This document shows positions 16,224 through 25,177 of a stretch of 45,375 bases of DNA, in pieces. The DNA comes from Flavobacterium xanthum (GTDB taxonomy: Bacteria; Bacteroidota; Bacteroidia; Flavobacteriales; Flavobacteriaceae), in the NCBI RefSeq assembly GCF_900142695.1, contig NZ_FRBU01000026.1, forward strand, positions 1 through 45,375. The letters are read 5' to 3'. Position 1 is the stretch's first letter, and every line of letters starts with the position of its first letter. The notes under the pieces are model-generated. The model was not told where the DNA came from, did no database searches, and saw nothing but the letters and a program-made list of their open reading frames with translations. The translations under genes were made by a program, and so were the position numbers.

Positions 16224-18617
16224 TCATTTTTTACCAGGAATAAAAATCAATTTAGTCGAAGTTCTAACAATCTCTTTCTTATTCAGCATCATTCTTCTGA
16301 ATTTACCCATGTTATACAGCTCAGCCTGATCGCTGTAATGCGCACTTAGTGGATTACCAGACTGTCCTGTTGGTAAGATACTCCAGCTATTTTCTATATC
16401 TGAAAAGTCTATGATTCGTCTTGTGGATGGACCTCCTTTGACCAAGTAATTGCCGTCTTCCGTAAAATCAAAAAAGAGATTATTAATTACTTCCGTTGAA
16501 CCTGAAACTTCAAAAGGCCCCACATTGAAAATACTTCGCAAAGCGGCTATCTTTCCTAATGGGTGCTGGTGTTCCACTGTATGCACTCGATTCCAAGTCC
16601 AATCCGAAACGGTATTTCCCAGTTGGTTTTCTAAAGCTACAACGGATTCTTTGAATGATTTGGAGACAATCTGACTTCTTGTTTCTTTCTGATTTTTAGT
16701 CTTAACATTATCCCACCAAAGTGATTTTTCATTCCTAATTTGTCTCGCTATAATTTGCTTCATGATGTGCGTTCCTAAAAACATCTTGAAATTTTCAGCA
16801 CCAAGTTCATCTTCAAAAGTATTTTTTAAGTAATTAAAAATCCATTTATTATAGATTGTAGGAGCCACATCACTCAGATTATTAGTTCCTTTCCAATCTT
16901 TTAAAATACTCAGGGCTTCTTTTTCATTTTCTGAAAGGGATTCCTGATTTACATTTGAGATTAAATCCCTCACAACTTTTGGAGCTACAGAAGAGGTATT
17001 ATCAAAAATCATTTTTCCTACCGAAACCATATCCCAATTTGATTTTGGATTCAATAATTGCGTAATTCGTTTGGCTCGATCTTCAGGAAGATAATAACCG
17101 GGATACAAAAACCCGTCAATTGGTTCGGGTTGATTATTTGCGGAATAGACATAATTCCATCTAGGATTCACCGCCGAAGGATTTTTGGAGAAATCCAGAT
17201 ATTGCTCTATATCATCCTTTCCACTAGCACCATCCAAAATAAAATTTGGATTTACACCTTCCTTATGCTTATACAATTTCCCGGTTGCCCACCAAGCCAC
17301 ATTTCCTTTGGCATCGCCATACATAACATTCAATCCTGGAGCGGCGATTAGTGAAACACCTTTCTGAAAATCGGATTTATTTTTAGCGTGTGAAAGCGCA
17401 TACACCGCATCGAGAATTTGAATGGGTTGTTGTGTATAAATCCAAGACATTGCCACAGGTTTGTCTTGCTGTAAACCATCAATTAAATCGTTCATAACAG
17501 GACCGTGGCGCGTCACTTTTACATTCAAAACTACATCAGTAGAATCTTTTACTTTGATTGTTTTTTTTCGAATTTCGTAGGTACTAAAACCAGTTGGTGT
17601 CTTATATTCATTGGCATTGGCTGGATTATTTTGCTCTTGGTACAAATCAATATCATCATTTTCAAACATAGTTAAACCATAGGCATATTCCCTATTATGG
17701 CCTAATAATGGATAAGGTGTTCCTGCTAGATAACAGCCATATAATTCGAAATCTGGAGTGACGATATGTGCCTCATACCACGTTCCAGGCTGCGAAAATC
17801 CAATATGTGGATCGTTAGCAAAAATAACTTTTCCGTTCTTTGTTTTCTTTGGAGCAATAACCCAACTGTTACTTCCTATAAAAGGAGCAACAGGGGACTG
17901 ATCCAAAAGTAGCGCCACTGACTTTGAAATAGCAGCGTATTCTTGAGGCCTGTTTTTTGCGTTTTTAATTTTTGTCGTATTAAAGGCACCATCAATTCCA
18001 AAATCCTTAAGATAATCCATTCCATATTTATTTCGAATATCAGTTAACAACGGATCTGATTTTTGAGCCATCGCAAAACTAAAAGACATGTATCCAAAAA
18101 TATTATAGACATCCTTTATGGTAAACTTTTCTTTTTTAACGCCCACCAAACTAAATTCTATTGGTGTCGTTCCTTCCTCCATGTATTGATTAATACCCTC
18201 CAAATAAGCCATTGTCAATTCATAACTGGGAATATTTTTATCTAAATCCGCAATCGCTTTGGCAGAAGCCTCTTCGATTCCTAAGCCAGCGAAGAATTTG
18301 TCATTTTTAAGAGCAACCGAACCAAAAATTTCTGATAATCGTCCCAGAGCAATGCGGCGCATCAATTCCATTTGCCAAAGCCTATCTTGAGCATGAACAT
18401 AGCCCAAAGCAACCATGGCATCTTTTGAGTTAGTGGCATAGATATGAGGCACCCCAAATTCATCAAAATAAACTGTAGTTTCCTTTTGAATATTTTTCAA
18501 CCGCACTTTACCTTCATATTTTGGTTGCAGATAAAAACCATAGAGAAGGACTGCTACCACCAAAACAAATAGTAAAGCAAGCAAAAAAATAAAGGATTTT
18601 TTAAGTAATTTCATCAT
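16224..18617 (-). CDS. Penicillin acylase family (S45) N-terminal nucleophile hydrolase
   Basis: A 797-residue exported hydrolase. A single N-terminal hydrophobic segment (IFLLALLFVLVVAVLLYGFY, about 10-29) is a signal or anchor. DEFGVPHIYA and GYVHAQDRLWQMELMRRIALGR are alpha-chain family motifs. The autoprocessing site is GSNSW with Ser249 as the expected nucleophile of the mature beta chain, followed by NDPHIGFSQPGTWYEAHIV. Later GSTEVINNLFF and SGNPLSAHYSDQAELY fit the family. It cleaves amide bonds; possible substrates include acyl-homoserine lactones or N-acyl amino acids, not determinable here. Separate promoter at 18634-18641. Confidence 0.88.
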   Translation of the reverse strand: MMKLLKKSFIFLLALLFVLVVAVLLYGFYLQPKYEGKVRLKNIQKETTVYFDEFGVPHIYATNSKDAMVALGYVHAQDRLWQMELMRRIALGRLSEIFGSVALKNDKFFAGLGIEEASAKAIADLDKNIPSYELTMAYLEGINQYMEEGTTPIEFSLVGVKKEKFTIKDVYNIFGYMSFSFAMAQKSDPLLTDIRNKYGMDYLKDFGIDGAFNTTKIKNAKNRPQEYAAISKSVALLLDQSPVAPFIGSNSWVIAPKKTKNGKVIFANDPHIGFSQPGTWYEAHIVTPDFELYGCYLAGTPYPLLGHNREYAYGLTMFENDDIDLYQEQNNPANANEYKTPTGFSTYEIRKKTIKVKDSTDVVLNVKVTRHGPVMNDLIDGLQQDKPVAMSWIYTQQPIQILDAVYALSHAKNKSDFQKGVSLIAAPGLNVMYGDAKGNVAWWATGKLYKHKEGVNPNFILDGASGKDDIEQYLDFSKNPSAVNPRWNYVYSANNQPEPIDGFLYPGYYLPEDRAKRITQLLNPKSNWDMVSVGKMIFDNTSSVAPKVVRDLISNVNQESLSENEKEALSILKDWKGTNNLSDVAPTIYNKWIFNYLKNTFEDELGAENFKMFLGTHIMKQIIARQIRNEKSLWWDNVKTKNQKETRSQIVSKSFKESVVALENQLGNTVSDWTWNRVHTVEHQHPLGKIAALRSIFNVGPFEVSGSTEVINNLFFDFTEDGNYLVKGGPSTRRIIDFSDIENSWSILPTGQSGNPLSAHYSDQAELYNMGKFRRMMLNKKEIVRTSTKLIFIPGKK

Positions 18618-18633
18618 TGGATAAATTGAAAAA

Positions 18634-18641
18634 CAAATATA
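18634..18641 (-). promoter_or_regulatory. -7 box of the penicillin-acylase-type gene
   Basis: TATATTTG at 18641-18634 on the minus strand is a perfect TAnnTTTG box, 16 bp before the first ATG. The -33 region is T-rich (TTTT). Confidence 0.45.
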
Positions 18642-18720
18642 TAGGATTTGACAGATAATTAAAACTATTTATTTCAATGTATGCTATCGAAACAGACAGC
18701 ACTAAATTATTATATAATTT

Positions 18721-18764
18721 TTGTTTAATTAATTTCGTAATTAATTAAACAAAAAGTATATTTG
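18721..18764 (+). promoter_or_regulatory. Promoter with a 32-bp palindromic operator of the photolyase operon
   Basis: Positions 18721-18752 form a near-perfect palindrome: TTGTTTAATTAATTTC pairs with the reverse complement of 18737-18752 at 15 of 16 positions. It ends 4 bp before TATATTTG (18757-18764), a perfect -7 box, so it covers the -33 region. A bound dimer or tetramer would block transcription. In other bacteria photolyase operons are controlled by B12-dependent MerR-type light sensors (LitR/CarH); that this site serves such a regulator is inference. Confidence 0.65.
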
Positions 18765-18782
18765 TTGTAAATAACAGTAAAT

Positions 18783-19424
18783 ATGAAAAACATTTCAAGA
18801 GATGCTATTGATAAAATGGAAAAAATCGAAAGATTAAATTTAATCAATTCCTGCACTGGTTACAAATCTGCTAATCTACTTGCTACAAAATCCGTTGATG
18901 GCAAATCAAATGTTGCCATTTTTAGCAGTATCACTCATCTAGGCAGTAGCCCAGCGCTGATTGGATTCATAATGCGCCCAACAACGGTGCCCAGAGACAC
19001 GTACAAGAATATTAAAGAAACAGGATATTTCACAGTGAACCATATTACTGTTGACATGATTGCAGATGCGCATCATACTTCAGCAAATTATGAACTGGGA
19101 ATTTCTGAGTTTGATAAAACTAATTTAGAAGAAGAATATAAAAATGGTATTGAAACCCCTTTTGTAAAAGGAAGTCCTGTTCAATTGTATTGCAAGTACG
19201 TTAATGAATACTACATTAAAGAAAACGACACCATTCACCTAATCGCTTCTATCGAAAATTTATTTTTTGAAGAAGAACTTGTACATAAAGACGGTTGGTT
19301 GCAAATTGATAGAGGGAACGTTGTGGCAATAAATGGCCTAGATGGGTATTGTTTACCCAAATTAGTGGATCGTTTCCAATATGCGAGAAAAGAAATTCCA
19401 AGCACCTCCTTTTCCAAAAAATAA
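18783..19424 (+). CDS. Flavin reductase-like FMN-binding protein
   Basis: A 213-residue protein with the FMN-binding split-barrel fold of flavin reductase-like proteins. Visible elements are ANLLATKSVDGKSNVAIFSS at the start of the barrel, HLGSSPALIGFIMRPTTVPR and GYFTVNHITVDM. The family binds FMN or reduces flavins with NAD(P)H. It is 3 bp upstream of the photolyase gene, so the two are surely co-transcribed; supplying reduced flavin to the photolyase is a plausible but unproven role. Confidence 0.82.
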   Translation: MKNISRDAIDKMEKIERLNLINSCTGYKSANLLATKSVDGKSNVAIFSSITHLGSSPALIGFIMRPTTVPRDTYKNIKETGYFTVNHITVDMIADAHHTSANYELGISEFDKTNLEEEYKNGIETPFVKGSPVQLYCKYVNEYYIKENDTIHLIASIENLFFEEELVHKDGWLQIDRGNVVAINGLDGYCLPKLVDRFQYARKEIPSTSFSKK

Positions 19425-19427
19425 GAA

Positions 19428-20960
19428 ATGAAAAAACTGCGGTTAATCCTTGGTGATCAATTAGATTTACAGCATTCTTGGTTGCAAGAATACGATGAAA
19501 ACACGATTTATGTTATGGCCGAAATGCGGCAGGAAACAGATTATGTAAAACATCATATTCAAAAAGTTGTGGCCTTTTTTCTGTCAATGAGGAATTTTTA
19601 TACAACTATAAAAGACTTGGGACATCAAGCAGTCTATTTTCAAATTACCGATGGTACCAATCCACAGGATTTAGAAAAAATAATTGCTCTTTGCATCGAA
19701 AAATATAAAATCGAAAAATTCGAATACCAATTTCCTGACGAAAACCGACTGGATGAACAACTAAAAAAAATTTGTTCCAAATTAAAAATTGCCTCAGAAG
19801 CTTTTGACTCGGAACATTTTTATACCAAGCGTCACGAACTTTCTGAATTTTTTGAAGGAAAGAAGTTGTTGCTGATGGAAAATTTTTATCGGAACATGCG
19901 AAAAAAACATCATGTCTTGATGGATGGCAGCACTCCATTAGGCAACCAATGGAATTTTGATGCTAACAATCGTAAGAAATACAAAGGAGAAGTTCCAGTA
20001 CCTTCAGAAAAAAATTTCCATACAAATGTTTCTGAAGTTGTTGCCCAAATCAAAGAAGCAGGAATTACAACTTTTGGAAACATCGATACAAATAATTTCA
20101 GTTGGCCTACTTCTCGTCAGCAATCTTTGGAGGTTTTAGATTATTTCTGTAAAAATCTATTAAAACATTTTGGTGATTATGAAGATGCGATGCATACCGA
20201 GGAAAAATTCCTTTTTCATTCTCGTTTGTCTTTTGCTATGAATAGTAAAATGCTGTCACCAAAAGAAGTCATAGAGACCGTCATCGCTTTTTATCATGCC
20301 AATGAAACTGAGATTTCCATCTCACAAGTAGAAGGATTTGTAAGGCAAATTCTGGGTTGGCGCGAATACATTCGAGGAATCTATTGGAAAGAAATGCCAA
20401 ACTATGCCCAACTGAATGTTTTGAAAAACACGAATAAACTACCTGATTTTTTCTGGACGGGTAATACCAAAATGAATTGCATGAGTCACGCCATCAATCA
20501 AAGTTTAGACGAGGCTTACGCGCATCACATTCAGCGTCTAATGATAATTGGTAATTTTACGTTATTAACGCAAATTCATCCTGACGAAGTAGACGCTTGG
20601 TATTTAGGCGTTTACATCGATGCAATCGAATGGGTCGAAATGCCCAATACTCGCGGGATGTCACAATATGCCGATGGTGGAATTATTGCTACAAAACCGT
20701 ATGTATCTTCTGGAAGTTACATTAATAAAATGAGTAATAATTGTGCCAAGTGCCATTACAATGTCAAGGAGAAATTTGGAGATAAAGCGTGTCCCTTCAA
20801 TTCACTGTATTGGAATTTTCTAGATGAGAAAAAAGAGTTTTTTAAAGGAAATCAGAGAATGTCCATGATGCTGAATTTATTAAATAAAATAAATCCTGAA
20901 GAATTGTATAAGATCAAAACGAAGGCAAATGCCATTATTGAAAATATGGATTCGTATTAA
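19428..20960 (+). CDS. FeS-containing bacterial cryptochrome / (6-4) photolyase (PhrB type)
   Basis: A 510-residue protein of the deoxyribodipyrimidine photolyase-related (FeS-BCP) family. The N-terminus KKLRLILGDQLDLQHSWL is the antenna-domain start. Four cysteines at 351, 439, 442 and 455 (NCMSHAI, NNCAKCHYN, KACPFN) match, one residue shifted, the four [4Fe-4S] ligands of Agrobacterium PhrB. WVEMPNTRGMSQYADGG is another strong family block. The enzyme repairs (6-4) photoproducts using FAD and light. It is second in an operon behind a palindromic operator and ends at a bidirectional terminator. Confidence 0.93.
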   Translation: MKKLRLILGDQLDLQHSWLQEYDENTIYVMAEMRQETDYVKHHIQKVVAFFLSMRNFYTTIKDLGHQAVYFQITDGTNPQDLEKIIALCIEKYKIEKFEYQFPDENRLDEQLKKICSKLKIASEAFDSEHFYTKRHELSEFFEGKKLLLMENFYRNMRKKHHVLMDGSTPLGNQWNFDANNRKKYKGEVPVPSEKNFHTNVSEVVAQIKEAGITTFGNIDTNNFSWPTSRQQSLEVLDYFCKNLLKHFGDYEDAMHTEEKFLFHSRLSFAMNSKMLSPKEVIETVIAFYHANETEISISQVEGFVRQILGWREYIRGIYWKEMPNYAQLNVLKNTNKLPDFFWTGNTKMNCMSHAINQSLDEAYAHHIQRLMIIGNFTLLTQIHPDEVDAWYLGVYIDAIEWVEMPNTRGMSQYADGGIIATKPYVSSGSYINKMSNNCAKCHYNVKEKFGDKACPFNSLYWNFLDEKKEFFKGNQRMSMMLNLLNKINPEELYKIKTKANAIIENMDSY

Positions 20961-20979
20961 ACAAAAATTTACTCAAAAA

Positions 20980-21020
20980 AAAAGAGTGTTTAAGCTCTCT
21001 AGGAACTTAAACACTCTTTT
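20980..21020. terminator. Bidirectional terminator
   Basis: A perfect 15-bp stem (20980-20994 with 21006-21020, AAAAGAGTGTTTAAG) with an 11-nt loop and A/T runs on both sides. It lies between the photolyase gene and the converging Gly-zipper gene. Confidence 0.88.
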
Positions 21021-21037
21021 ATATATTACGAATAAAT

Positions 21038-21472
21038 TTAATTCTTTTTGCTTCCGTCGATAATTGCTCCAGTACCAGCACCTATTCCAGCGCCAGCAAC
21101 ACCACCAATTATAGCTCCCTGAACTTTTTTCTTGCTGATAATTGCTCCGGTAGCAGCACCAACTCCTGCGCCAATTACAGCTCCCTTAGCTGTACTACTC
21201 CATCCTTTCTTTCTTGTTGTCGTTGAATTTGTAGTAGTGGTCGTTGTTCCAGGTGCCTGTTGATTAACTACAACAACTTCCTTTTGAGTTTCAATTTTGG
21301 CTTCTTCAATCTTAACCATTTCAACTTGCATAGAATCAATAACCCTTTGTTTCTCCATTTCAACTTTCATGGAATCTACAGTAGCTAGTTTTGCTTTTTC
21401 AATTTCCATTTTTCCTTGATTTTGACAAGAAACAACTACTAAAGACAACAATATAAAATATATAATTTTCAT
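21038..21472 (-). CDS. YMGG-like glycine-zipper lipoprotein
   Basis: A 144-residue lipoprotein: signal peptide MKIIYFILLSLVVVSC with Cys16, a charged repetitive region with two KMEKQR/KVEMEK-like segments that looks coiled-coil, a Thr-rich linker (TTTTTTNSTTTRK), and two glycine-zipper membrane-like segments (GAVIGAGVGAATGAIISKKK and GAIIGGVAGAGIGAGTGAII). Proteins of this kind associate with the outer membrane; the function is unknown. Confidence 0.75.
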   Translation of the reverse strand: MKIIYFILLSLVVVSCQNQGKMEIEKAKLATVDSMKVEMEKQRVIDSMQVEMVKIEEAKIETQKEVVVVNQQAPGTTTTTTNSTTTRKKGWSSTAKGAVIGAGVGAATGAIISKKKVQGAIIGGVAGAGIGAGTGAIIDGSKKN

Positions 21473-21566
21473 AATTTGATTTTTATTAATTTCTAATCTA
21501 CAAAGGAACGCTTAAAGTCCTAAAAAACAGTTATACAATTAAAACTATTTCTTATATAATTCAAAG

Positions 21567-22847
21567 CTATGCTTTATTTAGAATTCCTGTTTTCAAAATT
21601 TGACCAAATTCATACATATCTGTGTAGGATGTATATATTGGAACTGGTGCTAATCGAATAACATTTGGTTCGCGCCAATCAGTGATGACAGCGTTTTTCA
21701 TTAAATAGTCAAATAATCTTCGTCCTTCACCATGAAGCAATACTGATAATTGGGAGCCTCTTTCTAATGGATTGGATGGTGTAATGATTTCGAAACTACT
21801 ATCAACTTCTTTATCAATTTCTTGTAAAATAAACTCTAAATACGATGTGATCTTATCTCTTTTTTGCAGTAGTGCTTCCATTCCAATTTCATCAAACATG
21901 TCCACTGATGCTAAATAAGGTGCTAATGACAGAATAGGTAAATTGCTAATTTGCCAACCATCGGCTCCATGAATAGGATCGAAATTTTGTTCCATCTTGA
22001 ACCGACGTTCTTTATTGTGTCCCCACCATCCTGCGAATCTTGGCAACTCTGAATTGTTGTGATGGTTTTCATGTATAAAACATCCTGAAGCATTTCCGGG
22101 ACCTGAATTCATGTATTTATAACTGCACCATGCTGCAAAATCCACATTCCAATCGTGTAATTCTAGTTTCACATTTCCAGCAGCATGTGCTAAATCCCAT
22201 CCTACGTAAGCTCCCGCTTTATGACCTGCGGCAGTTATGGTTTTCATATCAAAAACTTGTCCTGTGTAATAATTGACTCCACCAATCAATACCAAAGCCA
22301 ACTCGTCACCAACTTCTTCAATTTTTGCCAAAACATCTTCCAAACGAATGTTGTGTTCACCTTCGCGACGCTTGATTTCTACAAGCGCATCTTCTGGTTT
22401 ATATCCATGAAAATGAACCTGACTTTGAAACATATATTGATCCGAAGGAAATGCTTTTTCTTCACAAATAATTTTATACCTGGTTTTTGTAGGTCGGTAA
22501 AAAGAAACCATCAACAAATGAAGATTCACGGTCAAGGTGTTCATTACCGTAACTTCGCTTGGCAGCGCCCCAACAATCTTACTCAGTGGTTGTGCAAAGC
22601 GCTCGTGATAATCCCACCATGGTTTTTGACTATAAAAATGACCTTCAACAGCTAAATTTGCCCAATCATTCATCACTTCATCTACATACGCTTTAGTCCT
22701 TTTGGGTTGTAGTCCCAGCGAATTTCCTGTGAAATAAATCACTTTTTTACCATTTACCTGTGGAAAAAGAAACTCTTCTTGGTACTTATGTAATAGATCT
22801 TGCGAATCTAACTGTCGTGCAAATTCAATGGTATTTTCGAAAATCAT
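21567..22847 (-). CDS. kynU: Kynureninase
   Basis: A 426-residue PLP-dependent enzyme that cleaves 3-hydroxykynurenine to 3-hydroxyanthranilate and alanine. YFTGNSLGLQPK near the N-terminus, VLIGGVNYYTGQVFD, the GWDLAHAAGN block with the PLP-interacting Asp, and WCSYKYMNSGPG with the Schiff-base lysine are all present. Length is as expected. It works directly after kmo (14825-16162) in the kynurenine route to quinolinate and NAD. The neighbouring genes are unrelated to the pathway. Confidence 0.94.
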   Translation of the reverse strand: MIFENTIEFARQLDSQDLLHKYQEEFLFPQVNGKKVIYFTGNSLGLQPKRTKAYVDEVMNDWANLAVEGHFYSQKPWWDYHERFAQPLSKIVGALPSEVTVMNTLTVNLHLLMVSFYRPTKTRYKIICEEKAFPSDQYMFQSQVHFHGYKPEDALVEIKRREGEHNIRLEDVLAKIEEVGDELALVLIGGVNYYTGQVFDMKTITAAGHKAGAYVGWDLAHAAGNVKLELHDWNVDFAAWCSYKYMNSGPGNASGCFIHENHHNNSELPRFAGWWGHNKERRFKMEQNFDPIHGADGWQISNLPILSLAPYLASVDMFDEIGMEALLQKRDKITSYLEFILQEIDKEVDSSFEIITPSNPLERGSQLSVLLHGEGRRLFDYLMKNAVITDWREPNVIRLAPVPIYTSYTDMYEFGQILKTGILNKA

Positions 22848-23005
22848 AATTTGTTTTTTGTTTTGTAAAAGTACAAAAAAAAGACCTATCGATAAAGGAC
22901 TTTAAAAGGATTGAATGTAAAACTATAGTTAAAAAAATTAGCCTTTCACGAACTAAAATAAAAAATCTGTGAGTAGTAAAAATAACATCACACTCCTAAA
23001 TTGAC

Positions 23006-23013
23006 TATATTTG
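23006..23013 (+). promoter_or_regulatory. -7 box of the SIMPL-domain gene
   Basis: TATATTTG is a perfect TAnnTTTG box 22 bp before the ATG at 23036. A TTG start at 23015 would lie inside the promoter and can be excluded. Confidence 0.5.
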
Positions 23014-23035
23014 ATTGACTATAAAAAACTCAACA

Positions 23036-23770
23036 ATGCTTAAAAACAGTTTAAACGTAATTATTATTGCCATAGCTTTAGTAATTTCCTCCTATCTCTT
23101 TTCGAATGCTTTTCAGAATCGCAATAAAAGCAACGATACCATCAGTGTGACGGGTTCCGGAAAGAAGGATTTCGTATCGGATTTGATTGTTTGGAGTGGC
23201 TCTTTTTCTAAAAAAAGCATGACGCTTAAGGAGGCTTATGCCGCATTAGATATTGACAGAGAGAAAATAAAAAGCTATTTATCAGGCAAAGGAATTGCCT
23301 CGAATGAAATGGTTTTCTCAGCGGTAAATTTCAATAAGGATTTTGAAACTACCTTCAATGAAAACGGAACGACAAGACAGCAAATATTCACTGGATTTAC
23401 GTTGACACAAAGCGTAAGCATTCAATCTAAGGAAGTCAATAAAATTGAGGAATTATCCCGACAATCCAGTGAGTTGATTAATTCCGGAGTGGAATTCTAT
23501 TCGTCTCCACCGGAATATTATTACACAAAGCTGGCTGAATTAAAAATAAAAATGATTGCCGAAGCTACAAAAGACGCGAGCATCAGAGCCAAAAGTATTG
23601 CTGAAAATGCGGATGCAAGTTTAGGAAATTTAAAAAAATCAGACATGGGCGTTTTTCAAATAACTGGTCAAAACTCATCAGAAGATTTTTCTTATGGCGG
23701 TTCTTTTAATACGCAATCCAAAAACAAAACGGCTAATATTACGGTGCGATTGGTGTATCAAGTGGATTAA
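23036..23770 (+). CDS. SIMPL-domain (DUF541) protein
   Basis: About 244 residues. An N-terminal hydrophobic segment (NVIIIAIALVISSYLFSNAF) is a signal anchor; the rest is a SIMPL/DUF541 domain, with ISVTGSGKKDFVSDLIVWSG at the start and FTLTQSVSIQSKEVNKIEEL in the middle, ending TANITVRLVYQVD. The family is periplasmic or surface-located and of uncertain function. The start was chosen from the promoter position. Repeat copy C follows the gene. Confidence 0.82.
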   Translation: MLKNSLNVIIIAIALVISSYLFSNAFQNRNKSNDTISVTGSGKKDFVSDLIVWSGSFSKKSMTLKEAYAALDIDREKIKSYLSGKGIASNEMVFSAVNFNKDFETTFNENGTTRQQIFTGFTLTQSVSIQSKEVNKIEELSRQSSELINSGVEFYSSPPEYYYTKLAELKIKMIAEATKDASIRAKSIAENADASLGNLKKSDMGVFQITGQNSSEDFSYGGSFNTQSKNKTANITVRLVYQVD

Positions 23771-23798
23771 ACTCAGGGGTGTTTTACACAACAATTTT

Positions 23799-23892
23799 GT
23801 GTGAGGGATGGAAGCGGCATCCTTTATTTTCTTTCTTTAAGAAAATAAAGATACAGCGTACAGCCCGACCCGCTTTTTCAGCGGGGACACCC
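23799..23892 (+). repeat. Structured dispersed repeat, copy C
   Basis: It starts GTGTGAGGGATGGAAGCGG, then ATCC, a 10-bp hairpin (23822-23831 with 23841-23850), GATACAGCG, AGCCCGA, a second short GC-rich hairpin (23869-23873 with 23881-23885) and ACACCC. The box order matches copies A and B at the ends and copy D in the middle. It lies between the converging SIMPL and queA genes. Confidence 0.7.
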
Positions 23893-23925
23893 AAATTTGA
23901 CTTCACTTAGAATAAAACAAAAAAA

Positions 23926-23948
23926 AACTCGCCATTACTGACGAGATT
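23926..23948 (-). terminator. Probable queA terminator
   Basis: On the minus strand a short stem closed by CTCG/CGAG is followed by a T-run of about nine. It lies about 30 bp beyond the queA stop codon. Confidence 0.5.
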
Positions 23949-23978
23949 CTATTATTTAAGATCTGGAATGAATGCCGC

Positions 23979-25028
23979 TTAGATGATTAACATTGCATCA
24001 CCATAAGAATAGAATTTATATCCTTCTTCAATTGCTTCTGCGTATGCTTTTTTCATTAAATCATGACCACAAAATGCGGATACCATCATTAATAATGTTG
24101 ATTTTGGCGTGTGAAAATTAGTGATCATACACGTTGGAATAGCAAAGTCATGCGGAGGAAAGACAAATTTATTTGTCCATCCATCAAAAGGATTCAAAGT
24201 GTTTTGAGAAGAAACAGAACTTTCAACGGCTCGCATGGAAGTTGTTCCTACAGTACAGATACGTTTCTTTTTGGCTTTAGCCCCATTGACAATATCACAT
24301 GCTTCCTGACTTATTTTTAATTCCTCAGAGTCCATTTTATGTTTAGATAAATCCTCAACTTCTACTGGATTGAAAGTTCCTAAACCTACGTGAAGCGTTA
24401 CTTCAGCAAATTTGATTCCTTTAATTTCTAGTTTTTTCAATAAATGTTTAGAGAAGTGCAATCCTGCAGTTGGTGCTGCAACGGAACCTTCCTCTTTAGC
24501 ATAAATAGTTTGGTAACGCTCCGCATCTTCTGGAGTTACGTCTCTGGAAATGTATTTTGGGATTGGAGTTTCTCCAAGTTCTGTTAGTTTATTTCTGAAT
24601 TCTTCATACGAACCGTCGTAAAGAAAACGCAAGGTTCTTCCACGGGAAGTGGTATTGTCGATAACCTCAGCCACTAATGAATCGTCGTCTCCAAAATATA
24701 ATTTGTTACCAATTCTGATTTTACGTGCCGGATCAACTAAAACATCCCAAAGTCTTTGCTCAGAATTCAATTCTCTAAGTAAAAAAACTTCGATTCTAGC
24801 GCCTGTTTTTTCCTTATTTCCGTACAAACGAGCTGGAAAAACTTTAGTATTATTCAGAATCAAAACATCACCTTCGTCAAAATAATCGATAACATCTTTG
24901 AACATTTTGTGCTCTATAGTTCCTTTCTTACGATCAATAACCATTAGACGTGCTTCGTCTCTGTTTTCAGCTGGATATTCGGCAAGAAGTTCTTTTGGCA
25001 AATCGAATTGAAAATGTGATAATTTCAT
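23979..25028 (-). CDS. queA: S-adenosylmethionine:tRNA ribosyltransferase-isomerase
   Basis: A 349-residue enzyme that transfers and isomerises the ribosyl moiety of AdoMet to preQ1-tRNA, giving epoxyqueuosine. Family blocks are all present: [77 protein letters not shown] and [20 protein letters not shown]. Length matches. It is the last of the minus-strand series rsgA, dtd, MazG-like, aroA, queA, but has its own promoter. Confidence 0.95.
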   Translation of the reverse strand: MKLSHFQFDLPKELLAEYPAENRDEARLMVIDRKKGTIEHKMFKDVIDYFDEGDVLILNNTKVFPARLYGNKEKTGARIEVFLLRELNSEQRLWDVLVDPARKIRIGNKLYFGDDDSLVAEVIDNTTSRGRTLRFLYDGSYEEFRNKLTELGETPIPKYISRDVTPEDAERYQTIYAKEEGSVAAPTAGLHFSKHLLKKLEIKGIKFAEVTLHVGLGTFNPVEVEDLSKHKMDSEELKISQEACDIVNGAKAKKKRICTVGTTSMRAVESSVSSQNTLNPFDGWTNKFVFPPHDFAIPTCMITNFHTPKSTLLMMVSAFCGHDLMKKAYAEAIEEGYKFYSYGDAMLII

Positions 25029-25093
25029 TTGATAAATTTATGAGTTATGGATTTTAAAGCATGAGTTTTGATCACACGCTATTAAATCGTGTG

Positions 25094-25125
25094 CAAATAT
25101 ACGATTGTGAGATAGGCGTTGTCAA
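25094..25125 (-). promoter_or_regulatory. queA promoter
   Basis: TTG at 25125-25123, a 21-nt spacer and TATATTTG at 25101-25094 on the minus strand. The leader down to the ATG at 25028 contains a small inverted repeat (CACACGATTTAATAGCGTGTG-like, 25073-25093). No preQ1 aptamer could be recognised by eye. Confidence 0.5.
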
Positions 25126-25177
25126 GTGTTTTGCTGTTTATTTTCAAAAGCCGTTGATTAACTAGCCTTTAAACCGA

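Noticed and set aside
22221..22655. Plus-strand ORF of 144 codons opposite kynU
   Set aside because: It lies wholly inside the conserved kynureninase gene on the other strand and has no recognisable domain.
23015..23035. TTG start for the SIMPL-domain gene
   Set aside because: It lies two bases after a perfect -7 box and could not be in the transcript; the ATG at 23036 is used.
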